Origin: an uncultured Clostridia bacterium
Lineage (GTDB): Bacteria; Bacillota; Clostridia; Christensenellales; UBA1242
Assembly: GCA_934749845.1 (NCBI GenBank)
Contig: CAKVHQ010000009.1
Span: 1 to 51,122, forward strand
Reading direction: 5' to 3'
DNA: 51,122 nucleotides
Both the position numbers and the translations under genes were made by a program. Numbering within the stretch: the stretch's first letter is position 1; each line of letters starts with the position of its first letter. This document shows positions 1 to 7,782 of the stretch, piece by piece. The notes beneath the pieces are model-generated. The model did no database searches. It was not told the origin of the DNA and worked only from the letters and a program-made list of their open reading frames with translations.

Positions 1-384
1 CTGACGCTGTGCGTCATTGAAGTATGCAGGAACAGTGATAACTGCCTCTGTTACCTTTTCGCCAAGATAGTTTTCAGCATCTTGTTTTAATTTTTGCAAA
101 ATCATTGCTGAAATTTCTTGTGGAGAATACTCTTTTCCTCCCAAAGTTACTTTAACATTTTCGCCCATTTTTCTTTTGATAGACAAAATTGTGTTTTCTG
201 CGTTTGCAACAGCTTGACGCTTTGCAACTTGACCTACAAGTCTGTCGCCATTTTTTGCGATAGCAACGCAACTTGGAGTTGTTCTTCCGCCTTCGCTGTT
301 AGTAATTACGGTTGGCTCGCCACCTTCCATAACTGCAACGCAAGAGTTTGTTGTTCCTAAATCAATTCCTATAACTTTACTCAT
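1..384 (-). CDS. dnaK: Chaperone DnaK (Hsp70), N-terminal part only
   Basis: This is the first 128 codons of Hsp70; the rest lies beyond the left edge of the window. DnaK is the ATP-driven cytoplasmic chaperone that binds exposed hydrophobic peptides with DnaJ and GrpE. The visible part begins MSKVIGIDLGTTNS, the phosphate-1 loop of the actin-like ATPase domain. It continues with CVAVMEGGEP and ends in the conserved VTVPAYFNDAQRQ stretch. The ATG at 382-384 is preceded by AAGGAGA at normal spacing. It is the last visible gene of the hrcA-ORF-grpE-dnaK operon, 21 bases after the grpE stop, so it should be under HrcA/CIRCE control. Identity is certain; the 3' part cannot be judged. Confidence 0.98.
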   Translation of the reverse strand, partial: MSKVIGIDLGTTNSCVAVMEGGEPTVITNSEGGRTTPSCVAIAKNGDRLVGQVAKRQAVANAENTILSIKRKMGENVKVTLGGKEYSPQEISAMILQKLKQDAENYLGEKVTEAVITVPAYFNDAQRQ

Positions 385-405
385 AATCTATATCTCCTTT
401 TATTT

Positions 406-999
406 TTATAGTTTGTTTACTTTAACAACAGAGTGACGAATCACTTTGCCATCAAGTTTGAACCCAGCCTGAAATTCTTCTAATATAATTTCGTCTGGTT
501 TTTCGCTATCACTGCCCGCCATGATAGCATTATGAAGATTTGGGTCGAAAGGTTGGTCTAATGCTGGAATTTTTTCAACTCCCAAACTTTTTAGTGACTG
601 CATAACTTGATTTTGCACTAAATCTAGTGCTTTTTTAAAGTTCTCGTCGCTAACCTGTCGTTTGGCATTATCCAAACTATCAATCACAGGCAAGAATTTT
701 TCAACTGCCTCACAAATGCCATTTTTTCGTGCATCTTTTTCTGCACTAATTGTGCGTTTGCGATAGTTGTCAAACTCGGCTTGAATTCGCTGTGCCATTT
801 CAAGATAGTTCATCGCTTCTTGCAAATTTTCTTGTGCTGAAATATGTTCACATTCGCATTTTTCATCACATTCACAATCATTTTTTTCACAATTACATTT
901 TTCTTCATGCTGTTTGCGTTTATGCTTGTTTTTCTCTGGCTTTTCGCCTAACTGTTCAAGTTCTTCATCTGTAAGTTCTTCACTTTTCTTAAATGCCAT
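406..999 (-). CDS. grpE: Nucleotide exchange factor GrpE with Cys-rich N-terminal insert
   Basis: GrpE releases ADP from DnaK. The 197-residue protein has the usual coiled-coil start (AEFDNYRKRT) and the C-terminal beta domain with the family motif ending in HSVVKVNKL. The ATG at 997-999 follows a GGAGAAATT ribosome site. The odd part is the normally disordered N-terminus. Residues 35-50 hold three CxC pairs (C35/C37, C42/C44, C48/C50), with H52 just after and a Lys/His-rich stretch before. Six cysteines there are not part of the family signature and look like a metal- or redox-binding patch. The gene sits between a Cys-rich micro-ORF and dnaK. Function as GrpE is secure; the role of the cysteines is inference. 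Confidence 0.96.
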   Translation of the reverse strand: MAFKKSEELTDEELEQLGEKPEKNKHKRKQHEEKCNCEKNDCECDEKCECEHISAQENLQEAMNYLEMAQRIQAEFDNYRKRTISAEKDARKNGICEAVEKFLPVIDSLDNAKRQVSDENFKKALDLVQNQVMQSLKSLGVEKIPALDQPFDPNLHNAIMAGSDSEKPDEIILEEFQAGFKLDGKVIRHSVVKVNKL

Positions 1000-1010
1000 G
1001 AATTTCTCCT

Positions 1011-1115
1011 TTATTTGTTATCTTTATCGTCAGTTTCTTCTTCGTCGTTTTCTTCTTCCTCGTCTGTTGAGCAAGAACCGAAAATGCAATTTTCACAATC
1101 GTGATTGCAACCCAT
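1011..1115 (-). CDS. 34-residue Cys-rich acidic micro-protein in the heat-shock operon
   Basis: This short ORF has a strong ribosome site (AAGGAGG) lying inside the end of hrcA. Its ATG begins two bases after the hrcA stop codon, which suggests translational coupling. The product starts MGCNHDCENCIFGSC, with cysteines at 3, 7, 10 and 15, and continues as an almost purely acidic tail of Asp/Glu with a few Lys and Asn. The spacing resembles small metal-binding knuckles such as the Cys-rich leaders of some Mrp/ApbC proteins, but I do not recognise a family. The next gene, grpE, starts 11 bases downstream and also carries a Cys cluster. Given the start site, position and composition, a real gene is likely; the function is unknown. 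Confidence 0.75.
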   Translation of the reverse strand: MGCNHDCENCIFGSCSTDEEEENDEEETDDKDNK

Positions 1116-1116
1116 A

Positions 1117-2166
1117 TTATTTTCCTCCTTTTAGGTTATCATTTTCTATTAAATTGAGTTTGTTTAATTCTTCAACAATAAATTTTAACGCTCCCACAGT
1201 TCTGCCATAGTCCATTCTTTCTGGACCAATAACACCAATGCTTGCAACTGTGTTTCCCTTGATTTTATATTCTGCCTTAACAACCGAGCAACTTTCAAGT
1301 TCTTCGCTTTGGTTTTCTTTTCCAATAGTGAAAGACACATCTTCCTCAACTTCTTTTGAAAATACTTTTTTAATCTTCTCGTCATCTTCAATAAAGTTTA
1401 AAACTTTTTTTGCCCTGTCAATATCGGCATATTCAGGATTATTTAGCAATTTTGTTGTTCCTGCACTGGCAACACTTTTTCCGCTTGTCAAATCTTCCAA
1501 ACAATCCATAAGGTTATAGAATATGTTTTTAAAACCATCTATATCCGTTTGCATTTCTTTTAAATATTTTGGCAAGTTTTCAAACATGTCAGCAATCGTT
1601 CTATCTTTGAAATGTGAAGTTAAAAAGTTGCTTGCATCAATACAATTTTCTTCTGTTATTCCAGTTCCAAGTTTGATAGTGTTGTTAATTATTCCGCTTT
1701 TTGTGCCAATTAACAAAATTCCGCTACCATCTATCAAAGGAATAATTTTAATGCTTTCAACAATCAAACCTTTGTAACTATTCATAACAACAAAGGTTGG
1801 ATAATTTGTGGCTTCACTAATTATGCCCGCAAGTTGAGAAACTATGTCTGTTAAATTTTCGGTTCGCTTTTCAAAAATTTTTCTAACTGTAAGCAACGAT
1901 TTTTTATCAAACTTGGTGTTTTTCATTATTTCGTTAACATAAAATCTGTAAGCCTTGCTTGTTGGAATTCTTCCGCCAGAAGTGTGAAGTTGTTTTAAAT
2001 ACCCCATCGCTTCAAGCGCATTTAACTCATTTCGTAAGGTTGCAGGGCTTATATCTTTTAAGTGGTTGTCATGCACTGCCCCACTTGTTATGGGACTAGC
2101 AGATTGAATATAATCATTAACACTTCGAGTTAAAATTATTTTTTTTCTCTCACTTAAATTTTCCAT
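1117..2166 (-). CDS. hrcA: Heat-inducible transcription repressor HrcA
   Basis: HrcA binds the CIRCE operator and represses the dnaK and groE operons; GroEL keeps it active. The 349-residue protein has the N-terminal winged helix and the signature GRIPTSKAYRFYV starting at residue 65, then the GAF-like dimer domain. An upstream in-frame ATG would add nine residues, but the ATG at 2164-2166 has an AGAGG ribosome site and gives the family N-terminus. It is the first gene of the operon, directly downstream of its own CIRCE, so it is autoregulated. The protein ends in a Lys/Gly tail whose codons double as the ribosome site of the next micro-ORF. Confidence 0.97.
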   Translation of the reverse strand: MENLSERKKIILTRSVNDYIQSASPITSGAVHDNHLKDISPATLRNELNALEAMGYLKQLHTSGGRIPTSKAYRFYVNEIMKNTKFDKKSLLTVRKIFEKRTENLTDIVSQLAGIISEATNYPTFVVMNSYKGLIVESIKIIPLIDGSGILLIGTKSGIINNTIKLGTGITEENCIDASNFLTSHFKDRTIADMFENLPKYLKEMQTDIDGFKNIFYNLMDCLEDLTSGKSVASAGTTKLLNNPEYADIDRAKKVLNFIEDDEKIKKVFSKEVEEDVSFTIGKENQSEELESCSVVKAEYKIKGNTVASIGVIGPERMDYGRTVGALKFIVEELNKLNLIENDNLKGGK

Positions 2167-2186
2167 GCAAACCTCTAATTTTATTG

Positions 2187-2213
2187 TTAGCACTCATTAT
2201 CTTTGACTGCTAG
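2187..2213 (-). promoter_or_regulatory. CIRCE operator for HrcA
   Basis: Inverted repeat TTAGCACTC-N9-GACTGCTAG matches the CIRCE consensus TTAGCACTC-N9-GAGTGCTAA with two mismatches in one arm. It lies between the promoter and the hrcA start. Confidence 0.93.
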
Positions 2214-2217
2214 CACA

Positions 2218-2246
2218 ATTCTAAACCTATTATATGCGTTTGTCAA
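2218..2246 (-). promoter_or_regulatory. Sigma-A promoter of the hrcA operon
   Basis: On the minus strand TTGACA (2241-2246) and TAGAAT (2218-2223) are separated by exactly 17 bases. The predicted transcription start falls at the CIRCE edge, so bound HrcA would block initiation. Confidence 0.85.
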
Positions 2247-2293
2247 GTGTTTATGCCATTTTTTTATAAAAATTTTTTACTATTTTTTGCATG

Positions 2294-2317
2294 AAAAAAG
2301 CAGACTATTTAGTCTGC
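2294..2317 (-). terminator. Rho-independent terminator after the 156-residue gene
   Basis: Seven-base stem GCAGACT/AGTCTGC with a 4-base loop, followed on the minus strand by a run of T. It separates the upstream orphan gene from the hrcA promoter. Confidence 0.85.
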
Positions 2318-2324
2318 CTTAAAA

Positions 2325-2795
2325 CTACATTGTCTTTTCGCTTTGTTTAGAACTAACCTTATACTCTTTCATAAGTTGCTTGAATTGAGTTTGAGTAATA
2401 ACGCCGTCTTTAACTGCATCTTTCATCCAACTAGCAAAACCTTCGTCGTTGTTTTCAACTTCATGAACTCGTTTAGCAAAAGCATCAACCAAAGTTTTAT
2501 AGCATACTCTTTGGTGAATTTCTCTGTTACATTTTTTAAGAACTTTGATACCTTCAAAGTAAGCGCCTTGGTCATTTTCTTCTAAAAGTAGTTGTGTTAT
2601 GGAACGCAAATATTTTTTGTAATTTTCAAGTGAAAGACCAATTTCTTCATATGACACTTTGTTAAAAAGTCTTAAAACTTCTCTTGAATCTTTGTGCCTA
2701 AATGCCTTTCTAAACATGTTATCAATAATGAGCAATTTTTGATTATTGCTTCTTGCTAAAAAAATTGTTAATTCTCTTTTATTCATTATATTCAT
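2325..2795 (-). CDS. Hypothetical 156-residue protein
   Basis: I do not recognise this family. The protein is soluble, helical and basic, with no signal peptide or membrane segment. A C-terminal stretch around residues 120-145 (FASWMKDAVKDGVITQTQF) resembles a small helical bundle. Its ATG at 2793-2795 follows GGAAGGGGT at good spacing; a second ATG three codons later has no ribosome site. It is a single-gene unit with a perfect consensus promoter at 2822-2850 and a strong terminator, so it is probably well expressed. Nothing nearby hints at its role: heat-shock genes lie on one side and hemW/truA on the other. Confidence 0.8.
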   Translation of the reverse strand: MNIMNKRELTIFLARSNNQKLLIIDNMFRKAFRHKDSREVLRLFNKVSYEEIGLSLENYKKYLRSITQLLLEENDQGAYFEGIKVLKKCNREIHQRVCYKTLVDAFAKRVHEVENNDEGFASWMKDAVKDGVITQTQFKQLMKEYKVSSKQSEKTM

Positions 2796-2821
2796 ACTAA
2801 CCCCTTCCTAATTACGCTAAA

Positions 2822-2850
2822 ATTATATTTCATATAAAGTCGCTTGTCAA
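2822..2850 (-). promoter_or_regulatory. Perfect sigma-A promoter of the 156-residue gene
   Basis: Minus-strand TTGACA (2845-2850), 17-base spacer, TATAAT (2822-2827): an exact consensus match 27 bases before the start codon. Confidence 0.9.
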
Positions 2851-2887
2851 TACGGAATTTAAAAAAATATCAACTTTTCAACTAAAA

Positions 2888-4021
2888 TTACGCCAAATTT
2901 AATATAATTTGATTTAAAAATTCAAAACCTTTATCCGTTGCAAAAAGTCTGCCATCTTTTATGTCAACCAGTTGCTCGTCAAAAAGTTTAGAAATTTCAG
3001 TTTGCTTGGAAATAAGCAAATCTTCGTTAAACATTTTTTCGTATTCATCAAGACTAATTCCACTTTGTTTTCTAAGCCCCGTCATTAAAAATTCTTCTTT
3101 CAAACTTTCGTTTGTTTCTTTTTCAAGGCTTATTCTTGGAAGTTGTCCACTTTCTATTAGCGTAAAATACTCATTAAGTTTTGAAGCATTCTCCCACCTT
3201 TCGTTGTCAAAAAATGAGTGGCTTGCAAGCCCAAAACCAACATACTCTTGCATAGTCCAATATTTTAAATTATGTTTACTTTCAAAGCCCTTTTTTGCAA
3301 AATTGCTAACTTCGTACCTAAAAATTCCATGTTTTTTTAAAAAATTTAGTGTGTAGTTGTACATTTTCACAGAATTTTCTTCACTAGGAAGCGAATAAAC
3401 TTTGTTTTCCAAATCTCTGCAAAGTTTGGTGTTTTCTTCAACAATCAAACCATAGCACGAAAAATGTGGAATGTTCAACTTAATTAAATGCTTAAGTTCA
3501 AACGCAACATCATACATTTTTTGTTTTGGCAAGCCAAGAAGCAAGTCCACATTTATATTTTCAAAGCCCATGGATTTAGCATTTTTAATTGCCCTATCAA
3601 AGTCGTCTATTGTGTGAATTCTGCCAATAAGTTTAAGCAGTTTGTTGTTGTATGCTTGGAGCCCTATGGAAAGCCTATTCACACCCGCAAGTTTATACTC
3701 GCTTAACTTTTCTCGTGTTATGCTGTTGGGATTGCATTCGATGGTAATTTCGGCATCGCTTTCCACATTAAAGTTGTTGGTAATATAGTTTAAAATGTTT
3801 TTTACTGACTTTGGTCGCAAACAAGATGGTGTTCCGCCCCCAAAAAAGATTGTATCAATAACACAATCTTTTAACTTTTCCTTGTACATTTCCATCTCTT
3901 TTATTAGTGCAAAAACATATTTTTCCTTTGTTTCTTCGTCACTTTTAAAAGAAATAAAGTTGCAGTACGCACACTTGCTTTCGCAAAATGGCACATGCAC
4001 ATATATTCCCAATTTTCTCAT
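2888..4021 (-). CDS. hemW: HemW-like radical SAM protein (heme chaperone)
   Basis: HemW is the radical-SAM homologue of coproporphyrinogen III dehydrogenase; known members bind heme and act as heme chaperones rather than making it. The 377-residue protein starts MRKLGIYVHVPFC and carries the cluster cysteines C13, C17 and C20 in the HemW arrangement CxxxCxYC. A GGGTPS SAM-binding motif follows near residue 61, and the C-terminal HemN-type domain is present. Older annotation would call it oxygen-independent coproporphyrinogen oxidase. It starts two bases after the truA stop, so the two are co-transcribed. Confidence 0.93.
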   Translation of the reverse strand: MRKLGIYVHVPFCESKCAYCNFISFKSDEETKEKYVFALIKEMEMYKEKLKDCVIDTIFFGGGTPSCLRPKSVKNILNYITNNFNVESDAEITIECNPNSITREKLSEYKLAGVNRLSIGLQAYNNKLLKLIGRIHTIDDFDRAIKNAKSMGFENINVDLLLGLPKQKMYDVAFELKHLIKLNIPHFSCYGLIVEENTKLCRDLENKVYSLPSEENSVKMYNYTLNFLKKHGIFRYEVSNFAKKGFESKHNLKYWTMQEYVGFGLASHSFFDNERWENASKLNEYFTLIESGQLPRISLEKETNESLKEEFLMTGLRKQSGISLDEYEKMFNEDLLISKQTEISKLFDEQLVDIKDGRLFATDKGFEFLNQIILNLA

Positions 4022-4022
4022 T

Positions 4023-4760
4023 TTAATATTTCACTTCTTTTAAATATAATGCCTTTGCGGGAACTAAATATCCTGCAAGACTTCTATCTTGTTTTTCTAA
4101 TGCAAGTTTAACATCTTCTATTGTTTTTTTCTTGTTGCCCACTTCAAGAAGCGTCCCCACAATTATCCTGACCATGTTATATAAAAAGCCATTTCCGCAA
4201 ACTTCAATAGTGATTAAATTGCCTTTTTGCTGTATGTCGATGTAGTAGATAATTCGTTCAAAAGTTTTGGCTTGACCGCCACTACTCATAAAGCATTTAA
4301 AATTATGTTTGCCTTCTAGTATTTTTGCACATTGCTTCATAAGTTTAATATTTGGTTGCTTTTTTAACCAATAACTTCTTTCATCGTAAAATGGTAACAT
4401 GTGCGGACCAAAATAAAGGCTATATACATAGGTTTTCTTTTTAACATCAAACCTTGCATGAAAATCGCTAGGAACTTCTTTGCAATCTGTAATTTTAATG
4501 TCGCTAGGCAACTTCTCGTTTAACGCAAAGGGAATTTTATTAGCAGGAATTGTTGTGTTGCTTTCAAAATGAGCCGTTTGAGCATATGCACTAACGCCAG
4601 CATCTGTTCTGCCACTAGCAAAAATTTCTATATTCTCCCCCGTCAAACTATTAAGCGCTTTTTCAATCACTCCTTGAATTGTTCTAGGTTCAGTTTCTTG
4701 CTTTTGAAAGCCAAAGTAGTTTTTCCCTAAATATTGAATTGTCATTAAAAATTTCTTCAT
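4023..4760 (-). CDS. truA: tRNA pseudouridine(38-40) synthase TruA
   Basis: TruA converts uridines 38-40 of the tRNA anticodon arm to pseudouridine. The 245-residue protein has the N-terminal FGFQKQ segment and the catalytic motif ASGRTDAGVSA, with the nucleophilic aspartate at about residue 53. The C-terminal motif FLYNMVRIIVGTLLEVG is also present. No Shine-Dalgarno site precedes the ATG at 4758-4760; an extended -10 sequence (TGtTAAAAT, 4767-4775) ends only six bases upstream, suggesting a leaderless message. A second ATG at codon 6 is possible. hemW follows after one base. Confidence 0.95.
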   Translation of the reverse strand: MKKFLMTIQYLGKNYFGFQKQETEPRTIQGVIEKALNSLTGENIEIFASGRTDAGVSAYAQTAHFESNTTIPANKIPFALNEKLPSDIKITDCKEVPSDFHARFDVKKKTYVYSLYFGPHMLPFYDERSYWLKKQPNIKLMKQCAKILEGKHNFKCFMSSGGQAKTFERIIYYIDIQQKGNLITIEVCGNGFLYNMVRIIVGTLLEVGNKKKTIEDVKLALEKQDRSLAGYLVPAKALYLKEVKY

Positions 4761-4766
4761 ATTTTT

Positions 4767-4775
4767 ATTTTAACA
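4767..4775 (-). promoter_or_regulatory. Extended -10 element directly before truA
   Basis: TGtTAAAAT on the minus strand, six bases before the ATG. No good -35 hexamer is visible; the TG extension may compensate. Confidence 0.45.
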
Positions 4776-5047
4776 TATTTATAAAAAGTAAGCCTAACTT
4801 TTTCGTATTTTAATTAAAAAAGTGTTAAAAATAGTACTTTTATCTATATAAACTTAAATTTTATCCACTTCATATTTTTCCTTAATAAAAACTCTTACAA
4901 AAAAATCATAGGATAAATTTAATTCAACTTATGATTTTTATAATTTTCTTCATAATATTTTCTTGCTAAATCAATCGCTTTAAAGCAGGTATTGTCAGCA
5001 TTTAAAATTTAATTATATTTATGGAAAATAAATAAATATAAAAGAAG

Positions 5048-5072
5048 AACCGACGATTACTTATCGTCGGTT
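5048..5072 (-). terminator. Possible terminator hairpin after tkt
   Basis: Ten-base perfect stem with a 5-base loop, followed on the minus strand by TCTTCTTTTATATTTATT. The T content is loose, so termination efficiency is uncertain. Confidence 0.45.
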
Positions 5073-5209
5073 GTTCTCATGTATTAAACAGATAACCAAA
5101 ATTAACAATTTGCATCATTAAAACTTATTCTTATGAATAACCTTACCCATTTAATACATTGTTAGTATAAGTAGTTAGCCATGTTTTATTCATAAATTAT
5201 TAAAAATTT

Positions 5210-7162
5210 TTATTTTTTTATAAATTTTAAAATTTTTGATGAAATATCTTCACTAGTAAAGCCAAATTTTTTAGCAAGTTGCTTGCCACTAGCACTTTCT
5301 CCAAAATTATCCAGTCCAAAACTCAAGCCTTTTTTAACATATTTTGAAAGACCCAAAGAACTCCCACTTTCTATGGTAAATACTTTGGAACTTTTGCTTA
5401 TTATACCTTTAATATACTTCGCATCTTGTTGGTCGAAAATTTCTGTTGATGGCATGCTAACAACCTTAACACCAATGTTTTGCTCGCTTAACTTTTCGGC
5501 AACATCAAGTGACAAAGCAACATCATTTCCGCTTGCAATTATTGTAATCATGTTTTGCCCATCAAATTTTTTAACAACATACGCGCCTTTTAGGGCGTCA
5601 TCAATTTTAGTTGACAAGTAAGAATATTTTTGTTTACTAAAAAGCAAGCAAGTTGGTTGTTTTGTTTGCAAAAAGTGAATGTAGCCCGCTTTAAGTTCTG
5701 CATCGTTATATGCACGAAAAACAGTCAAATTGGGCGTTGCCCTTAAACTTACAATTTGTTCTACTGGTTGATGCGACGGGCCATCTTCTCCCGCCCAAAA
5801 ACTGTCATGAGAAAACACATACAAAAATGGCAAATTCATTAAACATCCCATTCTTAATGCTGGCTTTAAAAAGTCCATAAACGCCAAAAAACACGAACCA
5901 TATGCCATCATACCACCAAACAAGCATATTCCATTTACAATCGCACCCATAGCGTGTTCCCTAACACCAAAGTTTATGCGTTTGCCAGCATAGTTCTTGC
6001 TTGAAAAGCAGTCATCAAACCTATTAAACACTTTTGTGCTACATTCAACATCGGCACAACCGCCAATTAAATTTTCCACCCTAAACGAACTAAATATGTC
6101 TTGATTCAAATCTTTCATTAAAAGTTCTGGTTGTGCGGTATAGTTTTTTAAATCTTTTATTGCTTTTAAATTAAAGTCAAAATTTAAGAAATTAAGAAGC
6201 CTTGCGTAGTCGCTTGGATATTTTTGTTGATAGTCGCTTAAAAGTTGCATTTGATTATCAAAGCGAGTTTTTATTTTTTCTTTACATTGAATAATGTATT
6301 GTTTAACATCTTCCAAAACTTCAAAACATGATGCGTTTATGTTTAAAGCATTTTTTACAAATTCAATTTCCTGCAAATTTAAAGGTTTTCCATGCACGAT
6401 TGATTGGTCGGCATACTCACTGCCAAAGCCTAAAACTGTGTTTACAATCACAATAGAAGGCTTTTTTGATTTTTTGGCAAGAATTAGTTTTTGAGTGATT
6501 TCGTCAACACTGTTTCCGTCATCAACTTCAAACACATCAAAATTTATTGATTCAAACCTTTTTTTAATATTTTCTTTGCTAGTTATGTTCAACTTTCCGT
6601 CTATCGTGCGTTTATTGCAGTCATAAATAAGCACCAAATTGTCAAGTTTTAAAGCACCTGCCAAACTTGTTGCTTCATAACTTATTCCTTCCATTAAACA
6701 GCCGTCGCCAACCAAACAATAAATGGTGTTGTCGAACAACTCAATGTCTTTTTTATTAAAATTTTGCTTAAAGTATTTTGCCGATATTGCCATGCCCACA
6801 GCACAGCCAATTCCTTCGCCCAGTGGACCTGTCGAGCAATCTACCCCGCAAGTTTTGTTAAATTCTGGGTGTCCGCAAGTGATAGAGCCTAATTGTCTAA
6901 ATTTTTTTAAATCATCTAAACTTATGTCGAACCCAAACATGTGCAAAGTGGCATATAGCAAACTGCTTCCATGCCCTGCCGACATAACAAATCTATCTCT
7001 AAAAATATTTTTTTCGTCGTTTGGAGAATAATTCATGACGTTAGCGTAAAGTGAATATAAAATAGGAGCACTTGATAGTGCAATCCCTGGGTGGCCAGAT
7101 TTGGCTTTTTCAATTTCGTAAAGCGACAATACTCTTAAATTGTTTACGCATTTACTCTCCAT
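5210..7162 (-). CDS. tkt: Transketolase
   Basis: Transketolase moves two-carbon units between sugar phosphates in the non-oxidative pentose phosphate pathway, using thiamine diphosphate. The 650-residue protein has all three domains. SGHPGIALSS is near residue 22. The ThDP-binding motif GDGCLMEGISYEA includes the DNLVLIYDCN segment. The central pyrimidine domain carries FSHDSFWAGEDGPSHQPVEQ, with the substrate-binding His, and a C-terminal domain follows. The length is typical. The ATG at 7160-7162 has an AGGAGG site. It follows a 165-residue kinase-like gene by eight bases and is probably co-transcribed with it. Confidence 0.97.
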   Translation of the reverse strand: MESKCVNNLRVLSLYEIEKAKSGHPGIALSSAPILYSLYANVMNYSPNDEKNIFRDRFVMSAGHGSSLLYATLHMFGFDISLDDLKKFRQLGSITCGHPEFNKTCGVDCSTGPLGEGIGCAVGMAISAKYFKQNFNKKDIELFDNTIYCLVGDGCLMEGISYEATSLAGALKLDNLVLIYDCNKRTIDGKLNITSKENIKKRFESINFDVFEVDDGNSVDEITQKLILAKKSKKPSIVIVNTVLGFGSEYADQSIVHGKPLNLQEIEFVKNALNINASCFEVLEDVKQYIIQCKEKIKTRFDNQMQLLSDYQQKYPSDYARLLNFLNFDFNLKAIKDLKNYTAQPELLMKDLNQDIFSSFRVENLIGGCADVECSTKVFNRFDDCFSSKNYAGKRINFGVREHAMGAIVNGICLFGGMMAYGSCFLAFMDFLKPALRMGCLMNLPFLYVFSHDSFWAGEDGPSHQPVEQIVSLRATPNLTVFRAYNDAELKAGYIHFLQTKQPTCLLFSKQKYSYLSTKIDDALKGAYVVKKFDGQNMITIIASGNDVALSLDVAEKLSEQNIGVKVVSMPSTEIFDQQDAKYIKGIISKSSKVFTIESGSSLGLSKYVKKGLSFGLDNFGESASGKQLAKKFGFTSEDISSKILKFIKK

Positions 7163-7170
7163 ACAACCTC

Positions 7171-7668
7171 CTAGTTCGCAAAGTAATCGTTAATGCTTTT
7201 AATAATGTCGTTGATTGTTAAAGAAACATCAGCAACACTTTCACGAACAACAATATCGCTTAAACTCGAAATATTTCTAGTTCTATCTTCAAAGGCGATT
7301 TCATTTATTTTTGCCAGTGGCGAAGAATTTTCTTCATGATTTAACAAACTAAAACTTGAATAATCGAGTTCTATAAATATTATAAGTGTATTTCGCTTTA
7401 ATAATTCAAAATTATCATTTTTGTTTAAAGTTGAATAGTTTAAAGTTAAAATAGTATTTTCGTAACTTGCAATAGTTTTTAAAGTTTTTTGCTCGTTTTC
7501 ATCAAAATAGGCTTGACCTGCTTTTTCAAGCATCTCGCTGTTTATTAGGTTATATTCCATAATTTCATTAACATCGGCATAAAACATTTCAAGTTCGTCT
7601 GCAAGTGTTTTTGCCACTTTTTGCCTAAATTTTGATAATAGACATATAATCGTAATATTTTTTTTCAA
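7171..7668 (-). CDS. Shikimate-kinase-like protein lacking the P-loop
   Basis: The 165-residue protein follows the layout of shikimate kinase: strand-loop-helix start, then ADVNEIMEYNLIN where the enzyme has its Asp-Asp-Glu shikimate site, a helix resembling GEEYFRxxE (YFDENEQKTLKTIA), and a C-terminal R-x-S-Y-like end. However, the Walker A loop GxxGxGKS is replaced by LLSKFRQKVAK, so ATP binding as in the enzyme is unlikely. The start is TTG at 7666-7668, chosen because AAGGAGA lies six bases before it. It is translated just ahead of transketolase, which hints at a regulatory or structural role there. The family assignment is by pattern only. Confidence 0.65.
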   Translation of the reverse strand: MKKNITIICLLSKFRQKVAKTLADELEMFYADVNEIMEYNLINSEMLEKAGQAYFDENEQKTLKTIASYENTILTLNYSTLNKNDNFELLKRNTLIIFIELDYSSFSLLNHEENSSPLAKINEIAFEDRTRNISSLSDIVVRESVADVSLTINDIIKSINDYFAN

Positions 7669-7782
7669 GTCTGTCTCCTTTTAGTTATCTTTAATCAAAT
7701 AATAACATTTTATTATAGTTTTACCAACAAAAACCATTTATTAAAATCATTTAACCGCACTTTTCAACAAAAAACGCAAAAA

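Larger units (their letters stand above)
4761..5209. other. 449-base intergenic region with one clear hairpin
   Basis: No convincing gene is seen between truA and tkt. The region holds a perfect 10-base hairpin (5048-5057 with 5063-5072, AACCGACGAT/ATCGTCGGTT) and a weaker TTATTC-ttat-GAATAA hairpin (5125-5140). Both could lie in the tkt 3' end, but neither has a classical T-run on the minus strand. A 29-codon open stretch at 4919-5008 (minus) with coding-like composition, ending ...NYKNHKLN, has no start codon and may be a gene remnant or chance. Confidence 0.5.
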
